From JACKCD01 sp041390905 (lineage in GTDB: Bacteria; Chloroflexota; Anaerolineae; Promineifilales; Promineifilaceae): DNA of 64,000 bases. Location of the stretch: positions 124,001 to 188,000 of the forward strand of contig JAWKPA010000013.1 in NCBI GenBank assembly GCA_041390905.1, in the 5' to 3' direction. Positions 24,615 through 33,633 of the stretch are shown piece after piece; the first letter of the stretch is position 1; every line of letters begins with the position of its first letter. The notes under the pieces are model-generated. The model saw only the letters and a list, made by a program, of their open reading frames with translations, was not told the origin of the DNA and made no database searches. The position numbers and the translations under genes were made by a program.

Positions 24615-26153
24615 TCACTCACGTGCCATCAGCCGCCCCAGCCGCCACCAGGACAGCAAAAAGAGCAGAATGCTGATCGTAAACAAAGCCCCAAGCTGTA
24701 GCAAGCTGGGAATTCGACCCCGCAGCATCACGCTTTGCAGCATGGAAGTGCCATAGGTGGCTGGTAGTGACCATGAAATGATATGGACGGGTGTCCACAG
24801 GCGGTACAGGGCCAGCAGAAACCCGCTAAAGAAAATGCTGGCAAGCAGCACAATCATTGCATATTGAATAGCCTGGCTATCGGTTTGGGCCAGCAGCGAG
24901 ATGAGAAAGCCCAAGCCAAGCGAGGCCAGCAGTAGCCCCAGGACAACAACGGCATAGTTGCCGATATGACCCAGGATGGGGACGCGCAGTATAAAAACAA
25001 CCAGCAGCGTTAGAATGGTTGCCAACACGCTCGTCAGAAGCAAATAGCTAATATATTTGCCCAGCAGCGTCTCGAAGGCGGAAATAGGAGACGCCCGAAA
25101 CAGCTACAAGGCACCATCGCGCCGTTCACGAACAATGGACAGCCCGCCCAGCGTGATGGCGATATGTTGCAGCAGCAGGGCGATGACGGCCGGAACAAAA
25201 AAGTGGGTGGGCTACAGGGCGGCACTGGTGATACTGTCTGCTTCGCTGCGGAAGGGTGAGACGAGGACGCGGGAATCAATGGTGCGGTAATCATTGAGTA
25301 TGGTGTTGATGTGATCCAGCTCTTGCTCGATGGAAACGGCCGTTTCTATTTCAACATCAAACGACTCCTTTCCCGTATCCATCTGCTGCATTTCCAGCAG
25401 CTTCACCTGCAAATTTTCCAGGTCTTCAATTAAGCCAGCCTCTGCACCAGTACCCATTGTCTTGTCCACGCTGGAAAAAAGCGCCAGCCCCGACCCAACC
25501 CCCAACGCCAGCAGGCCAATGTCGTCGTTTAGCGTTTGCGCCAGATGGACGGCCTGGGCTGCGTCACCATCTTCCAAAGCGTGGCGAACGGCCGTTGTTT
25601 GCTCCTTTGCCTGCCCCAACTTCACCTGAAAAGATTCCGCTTCCACCTTGCCCTGATCCGCCATTGCAATCAGCACTTCCTCATTCACCACATTGGTATA
25701 TTCCCGCCCCAGCAACCGGATATAGGTCTCCTCAAACGGGTCAATCTCGTAATGATACAGATGAAACGTAGATTGCTTGTTGTCGCGTAAATTGCCCAGT
25801 GGATCAACAGGCGTAACCACCACGAGATCAACCTCCTGCGACCTTAATTTGGCGGTTGCCTCCGCTTCATCGGCCGTAATACCCACAAACTCAATTGGCT
25901 GCCCCAGGTTGTCGGCATACTGGTTTATCAGAGCGCGTGTTGTTTCCTGCTCTGGCACCACAAACACCGTTTTTAGCGTGCGGGCGGTATTGCGATAGCC
26001 GATGCCAAAGATGAGCAAAATAAAAAATGGGCCAAGGATCAGCGTAAAAACCAGCCGAGGCTGGCGCAAGATAGTGGCAATTTCCTTGCCTACAAAGGCA
26101 AAAACACGGATGAAAAAACGGGCAAGATTACGCATTGCGGGTTTCCTTTTCAA
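24615..26153 (-). pseudogene. ABC-2 type transporter permease interrupted by two in-frame TAG codons
   Basis: Read through, this is 512 codons of a normal ABC-2 exporter permease: N-terminal membrane segment (LVFTLILGPFFILLIFGIGY), long extracellular domain, then five C-terminal segments. TAG lies at 25214-25212 (after SITSAAL, before PTHFFVPAV) and at 25106-25104 (after RERRDGAL, before LFRASPI). There is no frameshift and the reading on both sides of each TAG is conserved family sequence, so each TAG looks like one changed base (GAG or CAG to TAG). Either recent decay, sequence error, or read-through. It overlaps the ATPase gene by 26 bp. Confidence 0.8.
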
Positions 26154-27081
26154 TTAACCGCACAAAAATGTCGTCAAAGGGTGGGTTGTACTCCTGGGCT
26201 GTTTGAATGGCAATGCCCTGATCTTCAATCCAGTTGAGCAGGATGGGCAGAGTGCTGCTTGCGTCATCCACCACCACCTCCAATGAGTTGTCCCGGTTGA
26301 CTGTGAGGCCGTTTGCCAGGACAAACGCTTGCTGACGCAGTTGATCGATCTGGTTTAACGTGAGCGGGTGTTCGGGTTGAATGAGAATGACATCACCACC
26401 TAATGCCCGCCGCCGCAAATCGGTTGGGGTTTCGACCATGAGTAAACGGCCGTTGTGCATCACCGCCACATAGTCACAATAGGCCGCCTCACCCACATAT
26501 TGCGTTGTCACAAACAACGTCCGCCCCTCTGCCTTCAACTGCTGAAAATGATCCCAGAGTTTGCGCCGCAGCAAGGGGTCAATACCGGCCGTTGGCTCAT
26601 CCAGAAAAATCAGCTCTGGGTCATGAACCAACGCCGCCGCCAGGCTCAGCCGCCGCTGCATGCCACCAGAAATGTTCCGTGCCAGCTTCCTCTCATGGCC
26701 TGTCAGCTCCACCAGGTCAAGCAATGCCCGCAGCCGCTCCTGCCGCCGCAGCGGCACACCATAGAGTGAAGCCACAAAGTTGAGGTTTTCCCGCACGCTA
26801 AGTTCCGGGTAGAGCACAAAAAGCTGCGGCATGTAACCAATGCGTTCCCGGTCGTCCTGGGTAAATGCCTGCGGGGCATGACCCAAAATGGTGGCTTCAC
26901 CCGCTGTGGGGTCATAAATGCCCAACAAAAGCCGCATGGTTGTTGTTTTGCCACAGCCGCTGGGGCCAATAAAGCCCAGAATGGTGCCGGGGGGGATGCT
27001 GAGGGAGATGTCATGAACGGCCGTTGCGTCGCCAGACTGTTTGCTCAAATTCTGCGTTTGAATAATAAAATCGTTGCTCAT
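26128..27081 (-). CDS. ABC transporter ATP-binding protein
   Basis: 317 aa. Walker A GPSGCGKTT (39-47), signature NISGGMQRRLSLA, Walker B LIFLDEPTAG, then the H-loop region FVTTQYVGEA. The C-terminal extension with PTDLRRRALGG is typical of ABC-2 drug or polysaccharide exporters. ATG 27081 gives a normal N-terminus (MSNDFIIQTQNLSK), although no ribosome site is evident. It is the first gene of the exporter whose permease carries the TAG codons. Confidence 0.93.
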   Translation of the reverse strand: MSNDFIIQTQNLSKQSGDATAVHDISLSIPPGTILGFIGPSGCGKTTTMRLLLGIYDPTAGEATILGHAPQAFTQDDRERIGYMPQLFVLYPELSVRENLNFVASLYGVPLRRQERLRALLDLVELTGHERKLARNISGGMQRRLSLAAALVHDPELIFLDEPTAGIDPLLRRKLWDHFQQLKAEGRTLFVTTQYVGEAAYCDYVAVMHNGRLLMVETPTDLRRRALGGDVILIQPEHPLTLNQIDQLRQQAFVLANGLTVNRDNSLEVVVDDASSTLPILLNWIEDQGIAIQTAQEYNPPFDDIFVRLIEKETRNA

Positions 27082-27222
27082 AAAACAAAAAGGAGGTACC
27101 AGACGCTGATGCGCCCGGTACCCGGATAAAGGGGTTGCTGTTTGAGCCATTCGGTTAACTGCACCAAACAGCTCGCTTCCGTTACATACCCACAGCATAC
27201 GCTAACTCGAACGCGCTCTCTA

Positions 27223-27237
27223 TGTATCACAGATACA
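27223..27237. promoter_or_regulatory. Candidate operator, perfect dyad TGTATC-ACA-GATACA
   Basis: Perfect 6-bp inverted repeat with a 3-bp spacer, followed by tttag. A near copy with the same spacer and flank (ctatgtaccacaggtatatttag) lies at 22032. The 27082-27503 gap also holds one AACGGCCGTT near 27381 and a palindromic repeat at 27431; no gene is seen. Confidence 0.5.
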
Positions 27238-27430
27238 TTTAGGGTTTATAGAAAGTAATAACTCAGGGCATAAGCCATTAATCGGCTATAGAAAAGTGGA
27301 GACGAGAGATTTTGCGTTTCCAAAGCAGATGTGTCTTTTCTGTGCCTCTCTTTGTATCTATGGCACATAGGTTTGGCTGCAAACGGCCGTTAACATGGGT
27401 ACCAATTCGTATTGGCGAACACAGCTTTTT

Positions 27431-27464
27431 AGAAGTTCAACTTCTTCCGAGAAGTTGAACTTCT
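27431..27464. repeat. AGAAGTTCAACTTCT-family palindromic repeat
   Basis: Two inverted halves separated by tccg, 40 bp before the YciE/YciF-like gene. Confidence 0.88.
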
Positions 27465-27503
27465 TACCCAACTAGACGATTACTTAGTAAAAAGGAAGAA
27501 AAA

Positions 27504-28010
27504 ATGGATTTAACATCACTTCATACAGTTTATGTACACCACCTAAAAGACCTTTACAGTGCCGAAAAACAAATGATTGAGGCCATGCCCACAATCATTG
27601 AGGCAGCTTCATCCCAAGAGGTAAAAGACGCTTTTGCCACGCATCTGGAAGAATCCAAAGGCCATTTGCAGCGCGTTCGCGCCCTTTTGCAAGAATTGGA
27701 GGCGAACCCTGCTAATACTAACTGCGAGGCGATGGCCGGGATCGTTAAAGAAGTCAGCAATGTGGTGGACAGCACGGGAAAGGCCGATGTCAAAGACGTA
27801 GCCCTGATTGCCGCTGCACAACGGGCGGAGCATTATGAAATTACCGGCTACGGCACAGCGCGGGCGTTTGCCGCCACGCTGGGCTATAGCGAGGCAGCCA
27901 GTGAGCTACAGCTGATCTTGAATGATGAGTATGATGCAGACGGCCGTTTAGACAAAATTGCCGAAGGTGGGCTGCTCAAAATGGGGCTAAACCAGGAAGC
28001 AGTAGCCTGA
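27504..28010 (+). CDS. YciE/YciF-family ferritin-like protein (DUF892)
   Basis: 168 aa, a four-helix ferritin-like fold. The family's metal-binding pattern is seen: LYSAEKQMIEAMP, THLEESKGHLQRV, QRAEHYEITGYGTA and LILNDEYDADGRLDKIAE. Members are stress-induced; metal or ferroxidase roles are proposed but not firmly shown. aaggaagaaaaa precedes the ATG. It ends just before a strong terminator and fits the stress theme of this block. Confidence 0.92.
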   Translation: MDLTSLHTVYVHHLKDLYSAEKQMIEAMPTIIEAASSQEVKDAFATHLEESKGHLQRVRALLQELEANPANTNCEAMAGIVKEVSNVVDSTGKADVKDVALIAAAQRAEHYEITGYGTARAFAATLGYSEAASELQLILNDEYDADGRLDKIAEGGLLKMGLNQEAVA

Positions 28011-28043
28011 CCTAACCCCCAGGCTCATGTTTAATTGCAAAAG

Positions 28044-28071
28044 CCGGAAACAGCCGTTTCCGGTTTTTTTT
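28044..28071 (+). terminator. Rho-independent terminator
   Basis: Stem ccggaaac-agcc-gtttccgg followed by eight T. It separates the DUF892 gene from the BrkB-like gene. Confidence 0.92.
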
Positions 28072-28095
28072 GATCTCGCCAACAGGAGTAAGCCA

Positions 28096-29019
28096 ATGAA
28101 ATTCAAAGAAATCAAATACCTTGTTACCCAATCCTTCGCTGAATGGAGCGAAGATAAAGCATCGCGCCTGGCTGCTGCCCTGGCCTACTACACCATCTTC
28201 TCCATTCTTCCCCTCCTCATCATTATCATTGCTATTGCCGCCCAGGTGTTCGAGCGCAGCCTGGTGCAGCAGCAACTTGTTCGCCAAATTGCCACCCTTG
28301 TGGGGCAAACAGGTGCTGAGGCCATTGAAGCCATTTTGGAAAATGCCAGCGAACCAGAGGATAGCTTGCTGGCCGCCATTGTTAGCATCATCACCCTGCT
28401 TCTTGGGGCATCGGGTGTGTTTGGGCAGCTCTATGACGCACTGAACACCATTTGGGAAGTGTAGGCAAAGCCAGGACGCGGGATTTTAGGCACAGTGAAA
28501 GACCGCTTTTTCTCGTTTACCATGGTGTTGGGGGTCGGCTTTTTACTGCTTATTTCGCTTATCATTAGCACTGCGTTGCAAGCCTTTAATGAACTCGTTT
28601 CCGGGATACTGCCCAGCTTTCTGTTTCTTGCCCAAACCCTCAATTTTCTGATTTCTTTTGCCGTTGTCACCATTCTGTTTGCGCTCATCTACAAAGTGGT
28701 GCCTGATGTTAGGGTTGCCTGGCGGGATGTATGGATTGGTGCCTTGGTGACGGCCTTTTTGTTTGCGGTGGGCAAATGGGCTATTGGGCTATATTTGGGC
28801 AACAGTGCCCCCGGTTCGACCTATGGCGCGGCTGGGTCGCTCATTGTGCTGCTGCTTTGGGTCTATTATTCGGCGCAGATTCTTTTTCTGGGGGCGGAGT
28901 TTACCCAAGTGTATGCCAACAAATATGGTTCACGCATTGTGGCTGATGAAACGGCCGTTTCGCTCACCCCGGCTGCACGGGCGCAACAAGGCATTCCGCT
29001 TGAAACATCACACCATTAA
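28096..29019 (+). pseudogene. YihY/BrkB-family membrane protein interrupted by one in-frame TAG
   Basis: ATG 28096 has aggag 8 nt before it. First part: ASRLAAALAYYTIFSILPLL and further membrane segments, ending ...LNTIWEV then TAG (28462-28464). The same frame continues AKPGRGILGTVKDRFFSFTM and the remaining membrane segments to TAA 29019. The family normally reads through this place with a charged residue (LNTIW-x-x-x-P). Thus one substitution to TAG splits an otherwise intact gene of 307 codons. A GTG at 28495 could restart the second half, but no ribosome site is clear. It is the third such TAG within 4 kb. Confidence 0.82.
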
Positions 29020-29147
29020 GCCAGTTGCCCCCCGTGCGCTAAATGTTCCTTCAGAATCTCTGGCGACACCAAGCGCGTAAACAGCTTGAGGGTCAATAGC
29101 ATAAGGCCAAAATCATCCATCTGCCCAATAACAGGCAATGCCCATTT

Positions 29148-29181
29148 AGAAGTTCAACTTCTCAGAAGAAGTTGAACTTCT
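29148..29181. repeat. AGAAGTTCAACTTCT-family palindromic repeat
   Basis: Complete hairpin copy, flanked by cccattt and ctggtctcatcctcgttcct. It lies in the 29020-29489 gap, which has no gene. Confidence 0.88.
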
Positions 29182-29277
29182 TTCATAACTGGTCTCATCC
29201 TCGTTCCTTACTGTTTATGAATATCTGCATTGTAGGAAATGAACAGGGGCAAATCTATTGGCAGGGGGCATAGCAAG

Positions 29278-29309
29278 GGGGTATAGAGCAGACACATTTT
29301 CGGGGTATT
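29278..29309. promoter_or_regulatory. GGGGTATA direct-repeat box upstream of yccF-like gene
   Basis: GGGGTATA at 29278 and GGGGTATT at 29302, 24 bp apart, with a related gggggcata just before. This is the reverse of the TATACCCC words before the CsbD gene, which have a 25-bp step between the first two. Confidence 0.4.
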
Positions 29310-29378
29310 GCCTGATGGTAACGGAAGGAAGTTTGCAACAAACGGCCGTTTCCCCCGTATAGACAAGTAAACAACACC

Positions 29379-29450
29379 AGAAGTTCAACTTCTTACCAGA
29401 AGTTCAACTTCTTACCAGAAGTTCAACTTCTCTAAAGAAGTTGAACTTCT
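29379..29450. repeat. Compound palindromic repeat: three direct half-sites and one inverted
   Basis: Three copies of agaagttcaacttct in direct order, separated by tacc, followed by the inverse half aagaagttgaacttct. It lies 40 bp before the YccF start and could shape its leader. Confidence 0.88.
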
Positions 29451-29489
29451 AAACAAGAGACAATTCAAATGGCACAAACAGGAGCTGTA

Positions 29490-29909
29490 ATGAAAGAAAA
29501 ATACGTCGAATCAGTCCGCGAAGTCCCCTTTTTCCTCCGCGTCATCTGGTTCTTTGTTTTTGGCTGGGAACTGGCCGCCGCCTGGATCTTTATCGCCTGG
29601 GTGTTCAACGCCAGCATCATCGGGCTGCCGCTGGGGCTGTGGATGATTGACCGCATTCCCCAGGTGCTAACCCTCAAAGCCCGCCCCGGTGCCTACCTGG
29701 TAGACGGCAAAAGCGGCGACCGCATCTTTGTAGATGCCGAACAGCCCCCCTTCCTCATCCGCATGGTCTACTTCTTCCTCATCGGTTGGTGGTTCAGCCT
29801 GGTCTGGTCAATCCTGGCCTGGGTACTGTGCGCCACCATCATCGGCCTCCCCCTCGGCATCATGATGCTCAACGGGCTGCCCACCGTAACGACCTTGCAG
29901 CGCAGCTAA
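29490..29909 (+). CDS. YccF-domain membrane protein
   Basis: 139 aa from ATG 29490 (aggag 5 nt before it; ATG 29469 is the other choice). Two copies of the YccF unit: FVFGWELAAAWIFIAWVFNA followed by IIGLPLGLWMIDRIPQVLTL, and FLIGWWFSLVWSILAWVLCA followed by IIGLPLGIMMLNGLPTVTTL. An inner-membrane protein of unknown function. It sits in the stress block and shares a possible operator with the CsbD genes. Confidence 0.9.
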   Translation: MKEKYVESVREVPFFLRVIWFFVFGWELAAAWIFIAWVFNASIIGLPLGLWMIDRIPQVLTLKARPGAYLVDGKSGDRIFVDAEQPPFLIRMVYFFLIGWWFSLVWSILAWVLCATIIGLPLGIMMLNGLPTVTTLQRS

Positions 29910-29916
29910 TTGTAAT

Positions 29917-29944
29917 GTAGGGCGGATTGCCAATCCGCCCTACT
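29917..29944. terminator. Inverted repeat between convergent genes
   Basis: Stem gtagggcggattg / caatccgccctac. It stands between the stops of the YccF gene and the dehydrogenase gene. No T tract follows on the plus strand, so it may be a REP-type element rather than a terminator. Confidence 0.55.
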
Positions 29945-29952
29945 GTTCTTGT

Positions 29953-31032
29953 CTACGACAATGTAGACCAAACTTCCAGCTTTGACTTCACGCGACGGAT
30001 GACCTCCGTCGTAAATTCGTCGGTGTGGGCGGAGCCACCCAAATCGGCCGTGCGAACTCCATCATAAACCGCTTCCAGCGTTGCCTCATAAATGGCGCGG
30101 CTGGCTCGCTTTAGCTCCTCTTCCCTGGCATAGGACAACATCCCCGCCGCCGCCAAAATCATCGCCATTGGGTTGGCAATATTGCGCCCTTCCAGCGCAG
30201 GAGCCGTGCCATGCGGTGCCTCCGCCATCACACAATCCACCTCATCATTGTCATCTATTGAAATGACCAGCGATTCCGCCCCGGCAATGGAGCCAAAAAG
30301 CTGCATCACCATGTCCGAAAGCAGGTCGCCGTCCCGGTTGAGGGTGGGAATGACCAGCGCATCGCCGCGTGGAGCCAGCAGCAGGGCAAAGGTGGCATCA
30401 ATCAACTGTGGGTTATAGCGGACGTTGGGATGCCGCTGCGCGGCTGCGTCCATCTCTTCCTTAAACATCCCTTCATAAACAGGGCTGACAGTATATTTGG
30501 GGCCACCAAAAATGGTGCCTCGCGTGCGGCTGGCGTGCTGGAAGGCGTATTCGGTGACGGCGCGGCAAACGCGGCGGCTAATCCGCTCGGTGCGAAGGGC
30601 AATTTCATCCGGCGAGCCGTCTTCCCCTTCGCGCCACTCCTTTGCCCCATAGGCATCATCCCGCGCCATGCGGACGACGGTGATGGGGGCGTAAACCCCG
30701 GCAATGGAAGGCACGCCGGGGATGCGCCGGCCGGTACGCAAAATCACCTCCGCGTCCATCTCCTCACGCAAAATTCGGTTGGGGCTGCCCACGTCGTTTT
30801 TGGTTTCGGGGGTAATGGTGGCCGCTTTTAGCCCCAGCTTGTGTTCGCGCAATGCCTTGCCCGCCTCATAAACGACGGCGTTGTTGGTTTGGCGGCGGTT
30901 TTGCAGGCTCAGGTCGTAGTGGAGAAAGTTTAGCTCGGCGCGGATGACATCGGGAGCCAGCACGCGCAAGGTTTCGACCAGTAGCTCCTGGCCGGTTTGG
31001 TCGCCTTCAAGAATGACAATGTTTCGACTCAT
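29953..31032 (-). CDS. Isocitrate/isopropylmalate dehydrogenase family protein
   Basis: 359 aa of the beta-decarboxylating dehydrogenase family. The start MSRNIVILEGDQTGQELL corresponds to the family GDGIG segment, with Asp-Gln here; KNDVGSPNRILREEMD and ILRTGRRIPG form the substrate site; the C-terminal part has APHGTAPALEGRNIANPMAM, with HGTAP as the cofactor-binding loop. It oxidatively decarboxylates a 2-hydroxyacid (isocitrate, isopropylmalate or homoisocitrate); which one cannot be decided. No leu or TCA genes are adjacent. Confidence 0.86.
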   Translation of the reverse strand: MSRNIVILEGDQTGQELLVETLRVLAPDVIRAELNFLHYDLSLQNRRQTNNAVVYEAGKALREHKLGLKAATITPETKNDVGSPNRILREEMDAEVILRTGRRIPGVPSIAGVYAPITVVRMARDDAYGAKEWREGEDGSPDEIALRTERISRRVCRAVTEYAFQHASRTRGTIFGGPKYTVSPVYEGMFKEEMDAAAQRHPNVRYNPQLIDATFALLLAPRGDALVIPTLNRDGDLLSDMVMQLFGSIAGAESLVISIDDNDEVDCVMAEAPHGTAPALEGRNIANPMAMILAAAGMLSYAREEELKRASRAIYEATLEAVYDGVRTADLGGSAHTDEFTTEVIRRVKSKLEVWSTLS

Positions 31033-31057
31033 GTGATTTCCTTTTACAACTTACAGG

Positions 31058-31121
31058 AGAATGGAGAATGGAGATTAGAGATTGGGGACTAGGTTAATCT
31101 CCAATCTCTAATCTCCAACCC
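31058..31121. repeat. Heptamer repeats (gagatt / aatctc), inverted pair
   Basis: agaatggagattagagattg is followed by the opposite-strand units aatctccaatctctaatctc; a hairpin upstream of the dehydrogenase start (minus strand). Confidence 0.75.
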
Positions 31122-31125
31122 CTAT

Positions 31126-31216
31126 GGGTTCAATCAAAAATAACTTTGCAGTTCCAGAAGTTCAACTTCTCTCAGAAGTTGAACTTCTACATCCCGGGTT
31201 ATTAACGAATGAACCC
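31126..31216. repeat. MITE-like element with gggttc/gaaccc ends, second copy
   Basis: Nearly identical over its whole 91 bp to 22221-22311, with the same outer ends and inner palindrome. It lies between the dehydrogenase and the FemAB gene. Confidence 0.88.
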
Positions 31217-31224
31217 TATGCTTG

Positions 31225-32331
31225 TTACGTGTTATTGGACTGCCCCCGCAGCCAGTTGAGGTATTTGGGGACGGCGGTGGTGTAGAGCCAGTAGAGCAAC
31301 GGCCGTTCCACATAATCCCACGCCCCAATATGCCGCACCACCTGCCCGGCAAACCCCTCCTTGAAGCGCCACACCCCCCACATCCGGTCTTCTTCCACAA
31401 ATTCATCCGGCGCTCCCCAAAAATCATACACTTCGCACCCCTGCGCCTGCGCCCAGCGGATCGCTTCCCATTGCAGCAGGTAGGTGGGCATCCGGTTGCG
31501 CTCCTCGTTGGTGGAGGCTCCGTACATGTAGATGGCGCGGTTGCCAAAGCGGACAAGAATGAGGGCGGCCAAAGGTTGCCCCTGGTATTCGGCCAAAAAT
31601 GGCTGCGCCATACCGGCCTGGTAAAGGCTGTTCCAGCCGTCGAGGTAGTAGTCGAGGGGGCGAATGGTGAAGCCGTCACGAACGGCCGTTTCCCGGTACA
31701 TCTCCCCAATGGCGGCAAAATCAGCCGGGGTTCCAGGGCGCACCACCACCTCCTTGCGGCCGGCCAGCCGAATGTTGTAGCGCGTTTTGGCCTTCATCGC
31801 CGCCAGCAGCTCCTCCTCCGGCCGGCCTAGCGCCAATTCCACCGTATTGCGAAACTGAATTTGTTCGGCCGAAAAACGCCAGCCGCGTGTTTGTAATTCC
31901 TGGGTAAACTGGCGGCCAATCGGAGACGGCCGTTCCGGCTCCAGCCCCCAGCTTTGCACCACGTCAGGGTCAATCTTGATAAAAATCGCCCGCTCCCGCC
32001 TCGCCAGCTTTTCCAGCTCCGCCAGCACCCGCTGTCGCAGGTCGCCATCGTTATAGTTCAGAATCGGCCCTTTGGGAATGTATAGCACGCAGTAGGGCAG
32101 CCGGGGCAGCCTGCGCTTCAGCACCATCGCCGCCGCCTGCGGTTCCCAGCGGCTTTCGCCCACCGTTAGCAGCAGCGGCAGCATCTCCCAGCCCCAGCGG
32201 GATTTAAATTCACCCCACGCCCAGCTTTGCAGCGCGTGGGGGTTGGGCAAGCCACCAAGGGCTTGGTTCCAGACAACGGGTGAGGTTTCGCGTTTAAAGG
32301 TCGAGGCGCGGTAAGTTGGTTCTTTGAGCAT
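31225..32331 (-). CDS. FemAB-type peptidyltransferase-like protein (second of tandem pair)
   Basis: 368 aa from ATG 32331; an upstream in-frame ATG lies in heptamer repeat and is not credible. Twin GNAT-like domains typical of FemX/FemA: KTRYNIRLAGRKEV, GFTIRPLDYYLDGW, and the conserved ASTNEERNRMPTYLLQWEAI followed by YDFWGAPDE. Family members add amino acids to peptidoglycan side chains using aminoacyl-tRNA; some non-wall relatives exist. In a putative Chloroflexota host the wall role is an inference. Paralogue of the 32403 gene. Confidence 0.88.
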   Translation of the reverse strand: MLKEPTYRASTFKRETSPVVWNQALGGLPNPHALQSWAWGEFKSRWGWEMLPLLLTVGESRWEPQAAAMVLKRRLPRLPYCVLYIPKGPILNYNDGDLRQRVLAELEKLARRERAIFIKIDPDVVQSWGLEPERPSPIGRQFTQELQTRGWRFSAEQIQFRNTVELALGRPEEELLAAMKAKTRYNIRLAGRKEVVVRPGTPADFAAIGEMYRETAVRDGFTIRPLDYYLDGWNSLYQAGMAQPFLAEYQGQPLAALILVRFGNRAIYMYGASTNEERNRMPTYLLQWEAIRWAQAQGCEVYDFWGAPDEFVEEDRMWGVWRFKEGFAGQVVRHIGAWDYVERPLLYWLYTTAVPKYLNWLRGQSNNT

Positions 32332-32335
32332 GATC

Positions 32336-32404
32336 GAGATTGGAGATTGGAGATTGGAGATTGTCACAAACGAAGCGACAATCTCCAATCCCCAATCTCC
32401 ATTT
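32336..32404. repeat. Heptamer repeats (ggagatt / aatctcc), inverted pair
   Basis: gattggagattggagattg is followed after acaaacgaagcg by acaatctccaatccccaatc, a hairpin between the two FemAB genes. It extends the downstream open frame upstream of its true start. Confidence 0.82.
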
Positions 32405-33458
32405 ACCTTTTCCCTCGCCACCAGCTATAAAGTGACTTGATGCGCTGGTTATACACGCGGTCAACCGGGCCGACGGTGCGCCAAAGCTGGCCGCCAAAGC
32501 CTCGCTTGAAGCGGTAGACGGGCCACAGGCCGTCGCTGCGCTCCTGAAACCCTTCTTCAAGGGCCGCTTCGTCGGCATCTGGCACGCCCCACAGGTCATA
32601 GTGGGTGCAGCCGCGCTGTTTGGCCCACTGAATGGCGGCCCACTGCACGGCGTAGCTGGGCATGCGGTTGCGTTCTTCGTTGCTCGAAGCGCCGTAGAGG
32701 TAAACGGCCGTTTTGCCCACCGCCGCCACCATCACCGCCGCTAACGGCCGTTTGTCATACTCCGCCAGCAAGAGCGTTAGCTGATCCGGCGCAAACAAAT
32801 CATACACATCGCGGTAATATTCCGGCGCGTGCGTGCCAAAGTTGTCGCGCTGCCCCGTAAGCTGCATCAGCTTAATAAAGGCGGGAATATCAGCCCGGCT
32901 CCCCTCGCGCACTGTCACCTCCTTGCGTGCCGAAAGGCGAATGTTGTAGCGCGTTTTTTGGTGCATCGCCGCCAAAATGTCATCGTCGCTCCCCTGAATA
33001 TCCACCATCAGCGTGCGCGGCGGCTGAATGGAGTCGGTTTCGGACGACAAGCCATGCTGCTGGCAAAGGGCAGCCCAGTTGGGCGTGGCGTGGCTCCATA
33101 GCAACGGCTCCATTTTCACCAGCCCCACGCCGCGCTGGTAGGCCGAATGGTCAATTTGGTTAAACAGCACCGCCACCTGCTCCTCGTCGTCCCAATCCAC
33201 CAGCGGGCCGTGGGGGATGTAGCCGACTTTGGCAATGCCCATAGCGGCGGAACGGTAGAGGATTTGGGCACCAGCGGCTAAACGGCCGTCTTTTTTCAGC
33301 CACACGCGGTGGGACGACCAGCCAAAGCGGTTTTTTAGTCTCGCCCAGTTATGCAGTTGCAGCAAGCTGCCGTGTGGGTGGTTGAGGACAAATTCGTCCC
33401 AGGCGGCATCGTCTGCCGAATATGGCTTTTCGCCGAGTTCAAATAGTTTGTCAAACAT
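32403..33458 (-). CDS. FemAB-type peptidyltransferase-like protein (first of tandem pair)
   Basis: 351 aa. Same domain layout as the 31225 protein: HNWARLKNRFGW near the N-terminus, QKTRYNIRLSARKEVTVREG, then GASSNEERNRMPSYAVQWAA and HYDLWGVPD. The pair arose by duplication and probably acts in sequence on one substrate, as FemA and FemB do. The stop lies 71 bp before the second copy's start. GC composition is as for its neighbours. Confidence 0.88.
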   Translation of the reverse strand: MFDKLFELGEKPYSADDAAWDEFVLNHPHGSLLQLHNWARLKNRFGWSSHRVWLKKDGRLAAGAQILYRSAAMGIAKVGYIPHGPLVDWDDEEQVAVLFNQIDHSAYQRGVGLVKMEPLLWSHATPNWAALCQQHGLSSETDSIQPPRTLMVDIQGSDDDILAAMHQKTRYNIRLSARKEVTVREGSRADIPAFIKLMQLTGQRDNFGTHAPEYYRDVYDLFAPDQLTLLLAEYDKRPLAAVMVAAVGKTAVYLYGASSNEERNRMPSYAVQWAAIQWAKQRGCTHYDLWGVPDADEAALEEGFQERSDGLWPVYRFKRGFGGQLWRTVGPVDRVYNQRIKSLYSWWRGKR

Positions 33459-33486
33459 CGGGGGGATTATAGGAAAAAGTGGGCGA

Positions 33487-33515
33487 CTTTGCGAGTGGCT
33501 GGGGGGGTGTTACAA
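33487..33515 (+). promoter_or_regulatory. Candidate promoter for the 33634 gene
   Basis: TTGCGA and TACAAT separated by about 16 bp in the divergent gap; a plausible -35/-10 pair. Heptamer repeats follow at 33540-33620. Confidence 0.4.
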
Positions 33516-33539
33516 TCTAACCATCTTGACGGCATTTTA

Positions 33540-33620
33540 GAGAGTAGGGATTGGAGATTAGAGATTAGAGATTGGCACCTGAACGGATACAATCTCGAAT
33601 CTCCAATCTCCAATCTCTAA
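33540..33620. repeat. Heptamer repeats, inverted pair
   Basis: gattggagattagagattag and, after ggcacctgaacggatac, the opposite units caatctccaatctccaatct. It lies in the leader of the zinc-ribbon gene. Confidence 0.8.
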
Positions 33621-33633
33621 TACACAAACGCTC

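Noticed and set aside
25034..25294. Separate small gene inside the ABC permease region
   Set aside because: It is another frame over the interrupted permease; the true frame shows the family sequence on both sides of the stops.
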